A DNA stretch of 64,000 nt from Thalassovita sp. (GTDB lineage: Bacteria > Pseudomonadota > Alphaproteobacteria > Rhodobacterales > Rhodobacteraceae). This document shows positions 35,901 through 44,838 of the stretch, piece after piece; within the stretch, counting starts at the first letter, position 1; each line of letters starts with the position of its first letter. A model generated the notes under the pieces. It was not told where the DNA came from. It did not search any database and saw only the letters and a program-made list of their open reading frames with translations. The stretch spans positions 2,080,402 to 2,144,401 of the forward strand of contig CP051233.1 in NCBI GenBank assembly GCA_017792425.1, given 5' to 3'. Both the position numbers and the translations under genes were made by a program.

Positions 35901-37466
35901 ATGACCCAGACATCCCATGACCGCCTTCTTATCATCGACTTCGGCAGCCAGGTCACGCAGCTGATTGCGCGCCGCCTGCGCGAGCTGAACGTCTATTGCG
36001 AAATCCACCCCTATCAGAATGTCTCGGACGCTTTCCTTGCGGAATTTGCGCCCAAGGCGATCATCTTCTCGGGTGGGCCGGATTCCGTGATGCGCGACGG
36101 CAGCCCCCGACCCCCGAAATCGGCCTATACGCTGGGCGTGCCGATCCTGGGCATCTGCTATGGCCAGCAGGTGATGATGCATGATCTGGGTGGCCGGGTC
36201 GAAGCGGGCGAACACGCCACCGCCGAATTCGGCCGCGCCTATGTCGCGCCCACCGCGACCCATCCCGATTTCCTGAACGGCTGGTTCCTGGAGGGCAAGG
36301 AACAGGTCTGGATGTCCCACGGTGACCACGTGGCGGAAATCGCCCCGGGGTTCGAGGTGTTCGGCACCTCGCCCGGCGCGCCTTTCGCCATCACCGCCGA
36401 TTTGTCGCGCAACTTCTTTGCCGTGCAGTTCCACCCCGAGGTGCACCACACCCCGAATGGTGCCACGCTTTATGAAAACTTCGTTCGCGCGGCGGGTTTC
36501 AAGGGCGACTGGACCATGGGCGCCTACCGCGAGGAAGCCATCAAGGCGATCCGCGAACAGGTCGGCGACAAAAAGGTGATCTGCGGCCTGTCGGGCGGCG
36601 TGGACAGTTCCGTCACCGCGATCCTGCTGCACGAGGCCATCGGCGACCAGCTGACCTGCGTTTTCGTGGATCACGGCCTGCTGCGCCTGAACGAGGCCGA
36701 GCAGGTCGTCCAGATGTTCCGCGACCATTACAACATCAACCTGATCCATGCCGACGAAAGCGACCTGTTCCTGGGCGAACTGGAGGGCGTGTCCGACCCG
36801 GAAACCAAGCGCAAGACCATCGGCAAGCTGTTCATCGACGTGTTCCAGAAATACGCCGACCAGATCGAGGACGCGGAATTCCTTGCGCAGGGTACGCTGT
36901 ACCCCGACGTGATCGAAAGCGTCAGCTTTTCGGGTGGGCCTTCGGTGACGATCAAGTCGCACCATAACGTCGGCGGCCTGCCGGAAAAGATGGGTCTGAA
37001 ACTGGTGGAACCGCTGCGTGAGCTGTTCAAGGACGAGGTCCGCGCGCTGGGGCACGAACTGGGCCTGCCCGCCAGCTTTATCGGTCGCCACCCCTTCCCC
37101 GGACCGGGCCTGGCCATCCGCTGCCCCGGCGAGATCACCCGCGACAAGCTGGACATCCTGCGCAAGGCCGACGCGGTGTACATCGACCAGATCCGCAAGC
37201 ATGGGCTGTATGACGAGATCTGGCAGGCATTCGCCGCGATCCTGCCGATGCGCACCGTGGGCGTGATGGGCGACGGGCGCACCTATGACTATGCGCTGGC
37301 ACTGCGGGCGGTGACCTCTGTGGACGGGATGACGGCGGATTACTATCCGTTCAGCCATGACTTCCTGGGCGAAACCGCAACCCGGATCATCAACGAGGTC
37401 AAGGGCGTGAACCGGGTGTTCTATGACTGCACTTCCAAGCCGCCGGGAACGATCGAACTGGAATAG
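35901..37466 (+). CDS. guaA: GMP synthase (glutamine-hydrolysing)
   Basis: A 521-residue enzyme converting XMP to GMP with glutamine and ATP. The class I amidotransferase domain has nucleophile Cys86 in GICYGQQ and the His178/Glu180 pair in QFHPEV. The ATP-pyrophosphatase domain has the PP-loop SGGVDSS at about 230-236, and the C-terminal dimerisation domain ends in SKPPGTIELE. No frame problem is seen. It is followed by an inverted copy of the dispersed repeat. Confidence 0.97.
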   Translation: MTQTSHDRLLIIDFGSQVTQLIARRLRELNVYCEIHPYQNVSDAFLAEFAPKAIIFSGGPDSVMRDGSPRPPKSAYTLGVPILGICYGQQVMMHDLGGRVEAGEHATAEFGRAYVAPTATHPDFLNGWFLEGKEQVWMSHGDHVAEIAPGFEVFGTSPGAPFAITADLSRNFFAVQFHPEVHHTPNGATLYENFVRAAGFKGDWTMGAYREEAIKAIREQVGDKKVICGLSGGVDSSVTAILLHEAIGDQLTCVFVDHGLLRLNEAEQVVQMFRDHYNINLIHADESDLFLGELEGVSDPETKRKTIGKLFIDVFQKYADQIEDAEFLAQGTLYPDVIESVSFSGGPSVTIKSHHNVGGLPEKMGLKLVEPLRELFKDEVRALGHELGLPASFIGRHPFPGPGLAIRCPGEITRDKLDILRKADAVYIDQIRKHGLYDEIWQAFAAILPMRTVGVMGDGRTYDYALALRAVTSVDGMTADYYPFSHDFLGETATRIINEVKGVNRVFYDCTSKPPGTIELE

Positions 37467-37493
37467 GGTACAAGTTTCGCCTGCGGCGGGCGG

Positions 37494-37563
37494 GCCAAGG
37501 GGGCTTTGCCCCCTCTTGGCCTTTGGCCAATTCACCCCCAGGGTATTGCCACCAAGAAAAAAC
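37494..37563 (-). repeat. Dispersed intergenic repeat, copy 3 (inverted)
   Basis: Read on the minus strand, ttttttcttggtggcaatac is the start of the repeat core. The GC-rich hairpin is GGGGGC-TTT-GCCCCC, extended by GGCCAA/TTGGCC arms. It lies between guaA and the EamA transporter, both on the plus strand. Confidence 0.65.
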
Positions 37564-37575
37564 TGAGAGGCGCGA

Positions 37576-38451
37576 ATGTCAGCCAGCGGGGATGTTCTGA
37601 AGGCGATGCTGTGGATGAGCGGGGCAATCGCGTCGTTTTCATCCATGGCGGTCGCGGGACGCGCGATCAGCTTCGAACTGGATACGTTCGAGATCATGAT
37701 GTATCGCAGCCTGGTCGGCGTCGTGATCGTGCTGGTTGTCGCCGGGCTGGCGGGAACCCTGGGCCAGATCACACGGCGCAACCTGGGCCTGCACCTGATC
37801 CGCAACCTGTCGCATTTCACCGGTCAGAACCTGTGGTTCTATTCGATCACGGTGATCCCGCTGGCGCAGGTCTTTGCGCTGGAGTTCACCGCGCCGCTTT
37901 GGGTGATCGTACTGTCGCCGCTGATCCTGGGTGAACGGCTGACCGCGATCCGGGCCCTGTCGGCGGTGATCGGATTCATCGGCATCCTGATCGTGGCCCG
38001 CCCGACGCCCGAAACCCTGCAGCTTGGGCAGGTCACGGCGGCGCTGGCGGCCATAGGCTTTGCCGGATCGGCCATGTTCACGCGCAAGCTGACGCGCAGT
38101 GAAACCATTACCTGCATCCTGTTCTATCTGACGGTGATGCAGGCCGTGTTCGGGCTGATCTGCGCCGGGTTCGATGGTGATATCGCGCTGCCCTCTGCCA
38201 GTTCGGTGCCATGGCTGGTGCTGATCGGCTGCGCCGGGCTGCTGGCGCATTTCTGCCTGACCACGGCCTTGCGTCTTGCGCCAGCCACCGTGGTGATGCC
38301 CATCGATTTCACCCGCCTGCCGCTGATCGCCATCGTCGGGATGGTTCTATACGGGGAGTCCATCAGCCTTTGGATCGTGCTGGGCGCGCTGGTGATCTTC
38401 GGGGCGAACTATCTGAACATCTGGCACGAAACCCGGCGCATTCGCGCATGA
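37576..38451 (+). CDS. EamA/DMT-family transporter
   Basis: A 291-residue protein with ten hydrophobic helices arranged as two five-helix EamA repeats, each ending in the expected conserved region (APLWVIVLSPLILGERLTA in the first, LPLIAIVGMVLYGES in the second). The family exports amino acids, nucleosides or related metabolites; substrate unknown. It lies 41 bp before a second EamA gene. The two differ in sequence, so this is not a recent duplication. Confidence 0.85.
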   Translation: MSASGDVLKAMLWMSGAIASFSSMAVAGRAISFELDTFEIMMYRSLVGVVIVLVVAGLAGTLGQITRRNLGLHLIRNLSHFTGQNLWFYSITVIPLAQVFALEFTAPLWVIVLSPLILGERLTAIRALSAVIGFIGILIVARPTPETLQLGQVTAALAAIGFAGSAMFTRKLTRSETITCILFYLTVMQAVFGLICAGFDGDIALPSASSVPWLVLIGCAGLLAHFCLTTALRLAPATVVMPIDFTRLPLIAIVGMVLYGESISLWIVLGALVIFGANYLNIWHETRRIRA

Positions 38452-38492
38452 ACCGGATTGGCGTCCCAGTGCCCTGCGGGTAGCAAGGTGAC

Positions 38493-39407
38493 ATGACACC
38501 GATCCAGAAATCCATCCCGCCCCGCGCCTGGGTCGAATTGCTGCTTCTTTCGCTGATCTGGGGGGGCAGTTTCCTGTCCGTGGCCGTCATCATCCGGGAA
38601 ATCCCCGTGCTCTGGGCGGTTGCCTGGCGGGTGGGGGGCGCGGCGGCGGTGCTGTGGGCCTATGTGCTGTGGCGCGGGCTGGCGCCGCCGCGTGGCTGGC
38701 GGGCCTGGGGCGCGTTCCTGGGCATGGGGCTGTTGAACAACGTCATTCCCTTCACGCTGATCACCTGGGGACAACAGCATATCAGCACCGGCCTTGCGGG
38801 TATCCTGAACGCGCTGACCGCCGTGTTGGGCGTGCTGGTGGCGGCGCTGCTGCTGGCGGATGAACGGCTGACCACGCGCAAGGGCGTCGGCGTTCTGCTG
38901 GGCTTTGCCGGGGCGGCGACGGTGATCGGACCCGCAGCGCTGGGGCAGTTGAACCCGGCCTCGCTGGGGCAGTTGGCGTTACTGGGCAGTTCGCTGTCCT
39001 ATGCGTTGGCCGGGGTCTGGGCGCGGCGCACGCTGGCGGGGCAGACCCCACAGGTGGCGGCGGCGGGGATGCTGACGGCATCCACCCTGATGATGGTTCC
39101 GTTGGCCTGGATCACCGAGGGCGCGCCCGCCCTGCCGCAGCTGGGGCAGACCTGGGTCGCGCTGGCCTATCTGTCGCTGATCGCCACCGCCGGGGCGTAC
39201 CTGCTGTATTATCGTGTTCTTGGCATGGCCGGATCGGGCAACCTGATGCTGGTCACGCTGATGATCGCCCCCTTCGCGGTGCTGCTGGGGGCGCTGGTGC
39301 TGGGGGAAACCCTGCCCCCCCGCGCCTATGGCGGCTTTGCGCTGCTGGCGGCGGGGCTGATCGTCATTGACGGGCGATTGGCGCGTGTGATCCGCAATAG
39401 GGTTTGA
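38493..39407 (+). CDS. Second EamA/DMT-family transporter
   Basis: A 304-residue protein with ten predicted helices and two EamA repeats. LLSLIWGGSFLSVAVIIREI is the typical start; LNALTAVLGVLVAALLLADE and MIAPFAVLLGALVLGE mark the ends of each repeat. It probably shares a transcript with the preceding transporter. Substrate cannot be assigned. Confidence 0.87.
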   Translation: MTPIQKSIPPRAWVELLLLSLIWGGSFLSVAVIIREIPVLWAVAWRVGGAAAVLWAYVLWRGLAPPRGWRAWGAFLGMGLLNNVIPFTLITWGQQHISTGLAGILNALTAVLGVLVAALLLADERLTTRKGVGVLLGFAGAATVIGPAALGQLNPASLGQLALLGSSLSYALAGVWARRTLAGQTPQVAAAGMLTASTLMMVPLAWITEGAPALPQLGQTWVALAYLSLIATAGAYLLYYRVLGMAGSGNLMLVTLMIAPFAVLLGALVLGETLPPRAYGGFALLAAGLIVIDGRLARVIRNRV

Positions 39408-39450
39408 CCACCCTGCCCCGCGCGGCTAGGAGTTTGACCGCGCAAGGGAA

Positions 39451-40317
39451 ATGGCAATGATCTACAAGACCGCAAACGACTGGCTGACCGCGCCGAAAAA
39501 GAAAGTCCTGTTCTTTGGCATGTCTGGGCTGGGGAAAACCCATGTCTCGAACATGCTGCGTGATCAGGGCCAGTGGTTCCACTATTCCATAGATTACCGC
39601 ATCGGCACCCGCTACATGGGCGAATACATCGCCGACAACGCCAAGCGCGAAGCGATGAAGGTGCCCTTTCTGCGCGATCTGCTGATGTCGGATTCGATCT
39701 ATATCGGGTCCAACATCACCTTCAACAACCTGACGCCGGTGTCATCCTATTTGGGCAAGCCCGGTGACGTTGCCAAAGGCGGGCTGCCTTACGCCGAATA
39801 CACCCGGCGGCAGGGGCAGTTTCGCACGGCCGAGATTTCGGCCCTGCTGGATACCCCCTATTTCATCGAACGGGCAGAGGCGCTGTACGGCTATCCGCAT
39901 TTCATCTGCGATACCGGCGGGTCGATCTGCGAGTGGGTGAACCCGGACGATCCCGATGATCTGGTGCTGAAAACCCTGTCGCAGCACACTCTGATGATCT
40001 GGATCGAAGGCTCGGACGCCCATACCGCCGAACTGGTCCGCCGCTTTGACAAGGCCCCCAAGCCGATGTCCTACCAGGCTGAATTCCTGGAACGGGTCTG
40101 GGCGGAATACCTGGATCAGAAAGGGCTGGATGAAACGCAGGTGGACCCGGACGCCTTTATCCGTTGGACCTATGCCCAGGCACTGGCACACCGCCAACCG
40201 CTTTATGCCGCGATGGCGCGGAATTGGGGCGTTTCGGTCAAGGCCGAGGAAATCGCCCAGGTGAAAACCGCCGCCGATTTCGACCAGTTGATTGCCACCG
40301 CCCTTGAGCGCCGCTAG
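39451..40317 (+). CDS. P-loop ATPase/kinase-like protein of unknown function
   Basis: A 288-residue soluble protein. Residues 23-30 (GMSGLGKT) form a clear Walker A motif after the strand KKKVLFF. The segment YPHFICDTGGSICEW resembles a Walker B or substrate-binding region, and HTLMIWIEGSD is a probable core strand. It looks like a small-molecule or nucleotide kinase-type fold, but I do not recognise the family. ATG 39451 is followed by another in-frame ATG two codons later. It lies 42 bp before metA. Confidence 0.75.
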   Translation: MAMIYKTANDWLTAPKKKVLFFGMSGLGKTHVSNMLRDQGQWFHYSIDYRIGTRYMGEYIADNAKREAMKVPFLRDLLMSDSIYIGSNITFNNLTPVSSYLGKPGDVAKGGLPYAEYTRRQGQFRTAEISALLDTPYFIERAEALYGYPHFICDTGGSICEWVNPDDPDDLVLKTLSQHTLMIWIEGSDAHTAELVRRFDKAPKPMSYQAEFLERVWAEYLDQKGLDETQVDPDAFIRWTYAQALAHRQPLYAAMARNWGVSVKAEEIAQVKTAADFDQLIATALERR

Positions 40318-40359
40318 GCGCCCCCCTACCTTAGCCCTCCAACCAGCCGGAGCCTCACC

Positions 40360-41325
40360 ATGCCCATCAAACTGCCCCGTGACCTGCCCGCCTTTGACGT
40401 GCTGACCCACGAAGGCGTCATGGTCATGGACGAAGAACTGGCGGCGCACCAGGACATCCGCCCGATCCGCATCGGCCTGCTGAACCTGATGCCGAAAAAG
40501 ATCCAGACGGAAAACCAGTTCGCCCGGCTGATCGGCGCGACCCCGCTGCAGATCGAATTCAGCCTGATCCGGATGAGCGAGCACGAGTCCAAAAACACCG
40601 GCGCCGACCATCTGGAAAGCTTCTACCGCCCGTTTTCCGAGGTGAAGGCGACAGGCGAAAAATTCGATGGCCTGATCATCACCGGCGCCCCGATTGAACA
40701 TTTGCCGTTCGAGGCGGTGACCTATTGGGACGAACTGGAAGAGGTGTTCCAGTGGACCCAGACCCATGTCCACTCTACCTTTGGCGTCTGCTGGGGCGGG
40801 ATGGCGATGATCCACTACTTCCACGGCGTTAACAAATACGTGCTGGATCAAAAGCTGTTCGGTTGCTACCGGCACATGAACTTTGCCCCGCAAAGCCCTT
40901 ATCTACGTGGATTTTCTGACGATCTGATCATGCCGGTCAGCCGCTGGACGGAAATGCGCCGTGATGAAATCGCCGCCGCCGGGTTGCCGATCCTTCTGCA
41001 CTCGAACGAGGTCGGCCCCGCGCTGGTCGAAGACCCCGCACACCGGGCGATCTATATCTTCAACCACCTGGAATACGACAGCGGTACCCTGAACGAAGAA
41101 TACCAGCGCGACCTGCAATCGAACCAGATCGAAGGCGCGCAGATCCAGATGCCGGTCAACTATTTCCCGGGCGATGACCCTGCGCAGCTGCCACAGAACC
41201 GCTGGCGCAGCCATGCACACCTGCTGTACGGCAACTGGATTTCGGAAATCTACCTGACCACACCGTTCGATATGGGCCAGATCGGCCAAAGCTCGACCGA
41301 CTGGCGCAAACCGGGGCAGCCGTGA
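40360..41325 (+). CDS. metA: MetA-family homoserine O-acyltransferase (predicted acetyl-CoA-specific)
   Basis: A 321-residue enzyme of methionine synthesis. The catalytic Cys144 (FGVCWGG), His237 and Glu239 (FNHLEYD) are conserved. The residue equivalent to E. coli MetA Gly111 is Glu113 in TGAPIEHLPF. Work on Bacillus MetA showed that Glu here gives acetyl-CoA use and Gly gives succinyl-CoA use, so O-acetylhomoserine is the predicted product. GGAG precedes the ATG. The next gene starts at a GTG overlapping the metA stop. Confidence 0.95.
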   Translation: MPIKLPRDLPAFDVLTHEGVMVMDEELAAHQDIRPIRIGLLNLMPKKIQTENQFARLIGATPLQIEFSLIRMSEHESKNTGADHLESFYRPFSEVKATGEKFDGLIITGAPIEHLPFEAVTYWDELEEVFQWTQTHVHSTFGVCWGGMAMIHYFHGVNKYVLDQKLFGCYRHMNFAPQSPYLRGFSDDLIMPVSRWTEMRRDEIAAAGLPILLHSNEVGPALVEDPAHRAIYIFNHLEYDSGTLNEEYQRDLQSNQIEGAQIQMPVNYFPGDDPAQLPQNRWRSHAHLLYGNWISEIYLTTPFDMGQIGQSSTDWRKPGQP

Positions 41326-42272
41326 TTTCCGGCACGCTGGCGGCCCTCGCCTGTGTGGGGGCCGCGCATGGGTACACCCTGCACCGCGCCGCCCGGCATG
41401 AATCCCGCGCCACCGCCGCCTACCCACCCGAAGGCCAGTTCATCACCGTAGACGGGCACCGGCTGCATGTGGTGGTGCACGGACAAGGCCCCGATCTGGT
41501 GCTGATCCACGGCGCATCCGGCAACACGCGCGATTTCACCCATGATCTGGCGCAGCAACTGGCCGCGCGCTATCGGGTGATCGTGTTTGACCGCCCCGGC
41601 CTGGGATACTCCGACCGGGTCAACCACGGCGGTGCTACGATCCGGCAACAGGCGCATCTGATGGCCCGTGCCGCCGCGCAACTGGGAGCCAACCGCCCGA
41701 TCGTGCTGGGCCAGTCCTATGGCGGGGCCGTCGCGCTGGCCTGGGCCGTGGATTGCCCCGAAAACATCGCGGCTCTGGTCCCGCTGGCCGCAGCGTCGCA
41801 AACCTGGGACGGGCCGCTGTCGCGTTATTACCGGACGCTTTCCCACCGCTGGATTGGCCCGCTGGTGATCCCCTACCTGACGGCTTTCGTACCGGATTCG
41901 AAGGTGCAGACGGAACTCGATTCGATCTTCACCCCGCAACAGCCCCCGGCCGGCTATGACACCCATATCGGGGCGGGATTGACCCTGCGTCGCGCCGCCC
42001 TGCGCGCCAATGCCCTGCAACGCGCCAACCTGAACGAAGAGGTCCGCGCGCTGGTGCCTTTCTATGGCCAGATCAACGTTCCCACCGAAATCCTGCATGG
42101 CACCGCCGACACCATCGTCGGGCTGGAGCACCATTCGGTTCCCCTGTCGCGGCAAATCCCCGCCGCACGGCTGACCGTCCTGCCGGGCGTCGGCCACATG
42201 CCGCAGCACGCCGCCAAACCACAGGTCATCGCTGCCATTGACCGCGCCGCCGCGCGTGCCGGATTGAACTGA
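41322..42272 (+). CDS. Alpha/beta hydrolase
   Basis: A 316-residue hydrolase starting with GTG at 41322, inside the metA stop (GTGA). It has an N-terminal hydrophobic stretch of about 18 residues, possibly a membrane anchor. The fold then shows oxyanion HGASGN (about 63-68), nucleophile Ser132 in GQSYGG, an acid in HGTADTIVG and the catalytic histidine in VGHMPQ. The substrate is unknown. The coupling to metA suggests co-expression, not necessarily a shared pathway. Confidence 0.83.
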   Translation: MISGTLAALACVGAAHGYTLHRAARHESRATAAYPPEGQFITVDGHRLHVVVHGQGPDLVLIHGASGNTRDFTHDLAQQLAARYRVIVFDRPGLGYSDRVNHGGATIRQQAHLMARAAAQLGANRPIVLGQSYGGAVALAWAVDCPENIAALVPLAAASQTWDGPLSRYYRTLSHRWIGPLVIPYLTAFVPDSKVQTELDSIFTPQQPPAGYDTHIGAGLTLRRAALRANALQRANLNEEVRALVPFYGQINVPTEILHGTADTIVGLEHHSVPLSRQIPAARLTVLPGVGHMPQHAAKPQVIAAIDRAAARAGLN

Positions 42273-42317
42273 ACGCCGCGCGACGCCATATTGCATTGAA
42301 AACAAATGGAGAGGCCA

Positions 42318-43187
42318 ATGGAGCTGCCCTTTGACGGCGCCATCAGCGCGTTCTACGAAAACGACGCCCCCGCCGATATTCGCAACGCGGTAAAGCGCGC
42401 CGAAAAGGATGACATCCTGACCGCGTCCTACCCCTATTCCGACCGGCTGGGCACGAAACCCTACACCAAGGACATGGACCGGCTGCAGGTGGAACTGGTG
42501 AAGCTGCAAAGCTGGGCCAAGGCCACCGGCGCGCGCATTGCCATCGTGTTCGAAGGTCGCGACGCCGCAGGCAAGGGCGGCACGATCAAACGCTTCGCCC
42601 AGAACCTGAACCCGCGCGGCGCGCGGACCGTCGCGCTGTCCAAACCATCGGATACCGAACAGACGCAATGGTATTTCCAACGCTACATTGATCATCTGCC
42701 CTCTGGCGGGGAAATCGTGTTCTATGACCGCAGTTGGTACAATCGCGGCGTCGTGGAAAAGGTGTTCGGATTCTGCACCGACGATCAGCGTGAACATTTC
42801 TTTGCGCAGGTGCCCGATTTCGAAAAAATGCTGGTTCAAGAAGGCATTCACCTGTTCAAGTTCTGGCTGAACGTCGGGCGGGCGGAACAGTTGCGCCGCT
42901 TCCTGGCCCGGGAACAGGATCCGCTGAAGCAGTGGAAACTCAGTTGGATCGACGTCGACGGGCTGAAGAAATGGGATGCCTATTCCGACGCCATCCGTGA
43001 GACGCTGGAGCGCAGCCACACCGATGCCGCACCGTGGGCTATCGTACGCGCGGACGATAAGAAGCGCGCCCGGCTGGCCGCGATCAGGCACGTTCTGCAC
43101 GCGATCGAATATACCCGCAAGGACAGCCACGCCATAGGTGCCTGCGATCCGTTGATCTGCGGCGGCCCGGATCTGTGGAATGCCTAA
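42318..43187 (+). CDS. ppk2: Polyphosphate kinase 2
   Basis: A 289-residue PPK2-family enzyme moving phosphate between polyphosphate and nucleotides (ADP/GDP). It has Walker A FEGRDAAGKGGT (about 78-89), Walker B region IVFYDRSWYNRG and the lid-type segment DPLKQWKLSWID. It is a single-domain protein. The GGAGAGG ribosome site lies just before ATG 42318, so I prefer it to ATG 42306. Its end overlaps the start of the TetR gene by 8 bp. Confidence 0.93.
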   Translation: MELPFDGAISAFYENDAPADIRNAVKRAEKDDILTASYPYSDRLGTKPYTKDMDRLQVELVKLQSWAKATGARIAIVFEGRDAAGKGGTIKRFAQNLNPRGARTVALSKPSDTEQTQWYFQRYIDHLPSGGEIVFYDRSWYNRGVVEKVFGFCTDDQREHFFAQVPDFEKMLVQEGIHLFKFWLNVGRAEQLRRFLAREQDPLKQWKLSWIDVDGLKKWDAYSDAIRETLERSHTDAAPWAIVRADDKKRARLAAIRHVLHAIEYTRKDSHAIGACDPLICGGPDLWNA

Positions 43188-43800
43188 AAAGCGCGGATAT
43201 CACCACGGCAACCTGCGTCAGGCGCTGGTCGAGGCCGCGCTGGAACTGATCGAGGCGCGCGGCCCCACAGGCTTTACCCTGTCAGAGGCGGCCAAGCAGG
43301 CCGGGGTCACCCCCGCCGCCGTCTACCGCCATTTCGAAGGCCGCGAAGACCTGATCGCCGAGGCCGCGCGCCAAGGCTATGAGATCTTCGCCGACGTGAT
43401 GCAATTTGCCTATGACAAGGGCCAGCCTTCGGCCCTTGCCGCGTTCGAGGCGACGGGCCGCGCCTATCTGGCTTTCGCCCGCAAATACCCCGGCCACTAT
43501 ATCGCGATGTTCGAATCGGGCGTGTCCGTCAACCGCACCCCGGAACTGGCTGCCGTGGCCAGCCGCGCGCGAGGGGTGCTGGAAAAGGCCGCCGAAGACC
43601 TCAGCCAGCACATCCCGCCTGCCAAGCGCCCCCCGGCGGCGATGTTTTCGGCTCATATCTGGGCGCTCAGCCACGGGGTCGTGGAACTGTTCGCGCGCAA
43701 CTCCCCCGGCACCCAATCCCCCTTCCCGCCAGAGGATTTGCTGGAAACCGGAATCGGCGTTTACCTGCGCGGTCTCGGACTCGTTCCGCCCGACAACTAG
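43180..43800 (+). CDS. TetR/AcrR-family transcriptional regulator
   Basis: A 206-residue regulator. The N-terminal helix-turn-helix GFTLSEAAKQAGVTPAAVYRHF occupies about residues 28-49, followed by an all-helical ligand domain. It overlaps ppk2 by 8 bp, so it may be co-expressed and sense a signal related to polyphosphate or to the acyl-CoA/drug genes nearby; the ligand is not predictable. The 242-bp gap downstream has no gene. Confidence 0.88.
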   Translation: MPKKRGYHHGNLRQALVEAALELIEARGPTGFTLSEAAKQAGVTPAAVYRHFEGREDLIAEAARQGYEIFADVMQFAYDKGQPSALAAFEATGRAYLAFARKYPGHYIAMFESGVSVNRTPELAAVASRARGVLEKAAEDLSQHIPPAKRPPAAMFSAHIWALSHGVVELFARNSPGTQSPFPPEDLLETGIGVYLRGLGLVPPDN

Positions 43801-44042
43801 GCAAGGCGCACTTTTTTTCATCCACTTTTTGATCAAATTATGATTTACCCTGTTGCAGCGTTGCCGCGACTGGATTTTTCCGCGCTGCAGCGTACAAGAA
43901 ACGCAGCGACAACTGGAGACATGGGACAGGAAACGACGTAAGAGGGCGATAGCTTAGAATCTCGCCCAGATCGCGCCACATCGGCCCTTCCAGGCATAGT
44001 CGAGCACGTAAAGACAAACCATTGACGATGAAGGGGACAAGA

Positions 44043-44672
44043 ATGTTCACTCAAAAAACTCTGGCAGCAGCCGCTGCTTTGGCTCTGCTGCCGCTGGGCG
44101 CCTACGCCGGTTCCGTCGAAGTGACCGCCGGCATCCAGGGGAACCTGTTCTACGACAAGGATCTGAACAAAAGCGGCGATTCGGTCGAGGGCTACATCAA
44201 CGCCGCGATCAACGGCTTCTACGGCGAAATCTGGCTGGGCACGCTGGACGACCCGATTGATGAGTTCGAATACGAACTGACCCTGGGTTATGCCAACGAC
44301 ATCAACGACAAGCTGGGCTATGACGCGTCGATCACCGGCTACTACCTGAACGACTCGGGCTACCAGAACTACTACCTGACACTGGACCTGATCTATGCGT
44401 TCTCGGATTCGCTGTCCGGCACCCTGGAACTGTCCGGCGACCCGGAAAATGACACCACCGATCACAGCCTGTCGCTGGAATACGCGCTGGACAAGTGGAC
44501 CATCGTCCCGACCGTGGGCGTGATCGACGGGAACACCAACTACGCCGAGCTGGAATTCATCTACACTCTGGACAACGGCCTGTGGTTCGAAGCAGACTTC
44601 TATGATGACGAGGCGTCTTCGCCGACCATCGGTGTCTACATCGGCTACGATTTCACGCTGATCGGCGGCTGA
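44043..44672 (+). CDS. Acidic outer-membrane beta-barrel protein
   Basis: A 209-residue precursor with a signal peptide (about 1-22, cleavage after AYA). The mature protein is acidic and rich in Tyr, Asp and Asn, with alternating hydrophobic strands (YYLTLDLIYAFSDSLSGTLE) typical of small outer-membrane barrels similar to the TIGR02001 type. AAGGGGAC selects ATG 44043. Codon use and lack of paralogs give no hint of transfer. A strong terminator follows. Function unknown. Confidence 0.75.
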   Translation: MFTQKTLAAAAALALLPLGAYAGSVEVTAGIQGNLFYDKDLNKSGDSVEGYINAAINGFYGEIWLGTLDDPIDEFEYELTLGYANDINDKLGYDASITGYYLNDSGYQNYYLTLDLIYAFSDSLSGTLELSGDPENDTTDHSLSLEYALDKWTIVPTVGVIDGNTNYAELEFIYTLDNGLWFEADFYDDEASSPTIGVYIGYDFTLIGG

Positions 44673-44705
44673 TTCAACGATCATCGCCGTTCCAATCCGG
44701 CGATC

Positions 44706-44735
44706 AAAGGCGGGCTCCCTCGGGCCCGCCTTTTT
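44706..44735 (+). terminator. Intrinsic terminator of the outer-membrane protein gene
   Basis: Stem AAAGGCGGGC (44706-44715), 8-nt loop, GCCCGCCTTT (44724-44733) and a T-rich tail, 34 bp after the stop. Confidence 0.88.
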
Positions 44736-44758
44736 CTTTGGCCCTGCCCCGCGACACC

Positions 44759-44775
44759 GGTTTGATCATCAAACC
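44759..44775. repeat. Perfect palindrome between convergent genes
   Basis: GGTTTGAT-C-ATCAAACC is a perfect 8-bp inverted repeat around one base, lying between the two terminators. It may be a protein site or a secondary stem, and no gene start is nearby. Confidence 0.4.
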
Positions 44776-44786
44776 ACTGCGCAACG

Positions 44787-44813
44787 AAAAAGGCCGCCCA
44801 GTGGGCGGCCTTT
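44787..44813 (-). terminator. Intrinsic terminator of rplM-rpsI
   Basis: On the minus strand, AAAGGCCGCCC-ACT-GGGCGGCCTTT followed by TT: an 11-bp perfect stem 26 bp beyond the rpsI stop. Confidence 0.92.
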
Positions 44814-44838
44814 CCGTATTCCGGCAATTCCCGGCGAC

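Noticed and set aside
34278..37820. A 1180-codon open frame on the minus strand across the porin and guaA genes
   Set aside because: It is antisense to two secure genes. Long mirror frames are common in high-G+C DNA, and its translation is rich in Arg, His and Gly with no domain.
37576..39407. Tandem duplication of a transporter gene
   Set aside because: The two EamA proteins share the fold, but their sequences differ throughout, so recent duplication is not supported.
40318..40359. Possible SAM-II riboswitch before metA, as in other alphaproteobacteria
   Set aside because: Only 42 bp separate the genes, too short for the aptamer, and no matching pseudoknot arms are visible.
41250..43130. 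A 626-codon minus-strand open frame opposite the hydrolase and ppk2
   Set aside because: It is antisense to motif-bearing genes, and its composition is that of a mirror frame, with no ribosome site.
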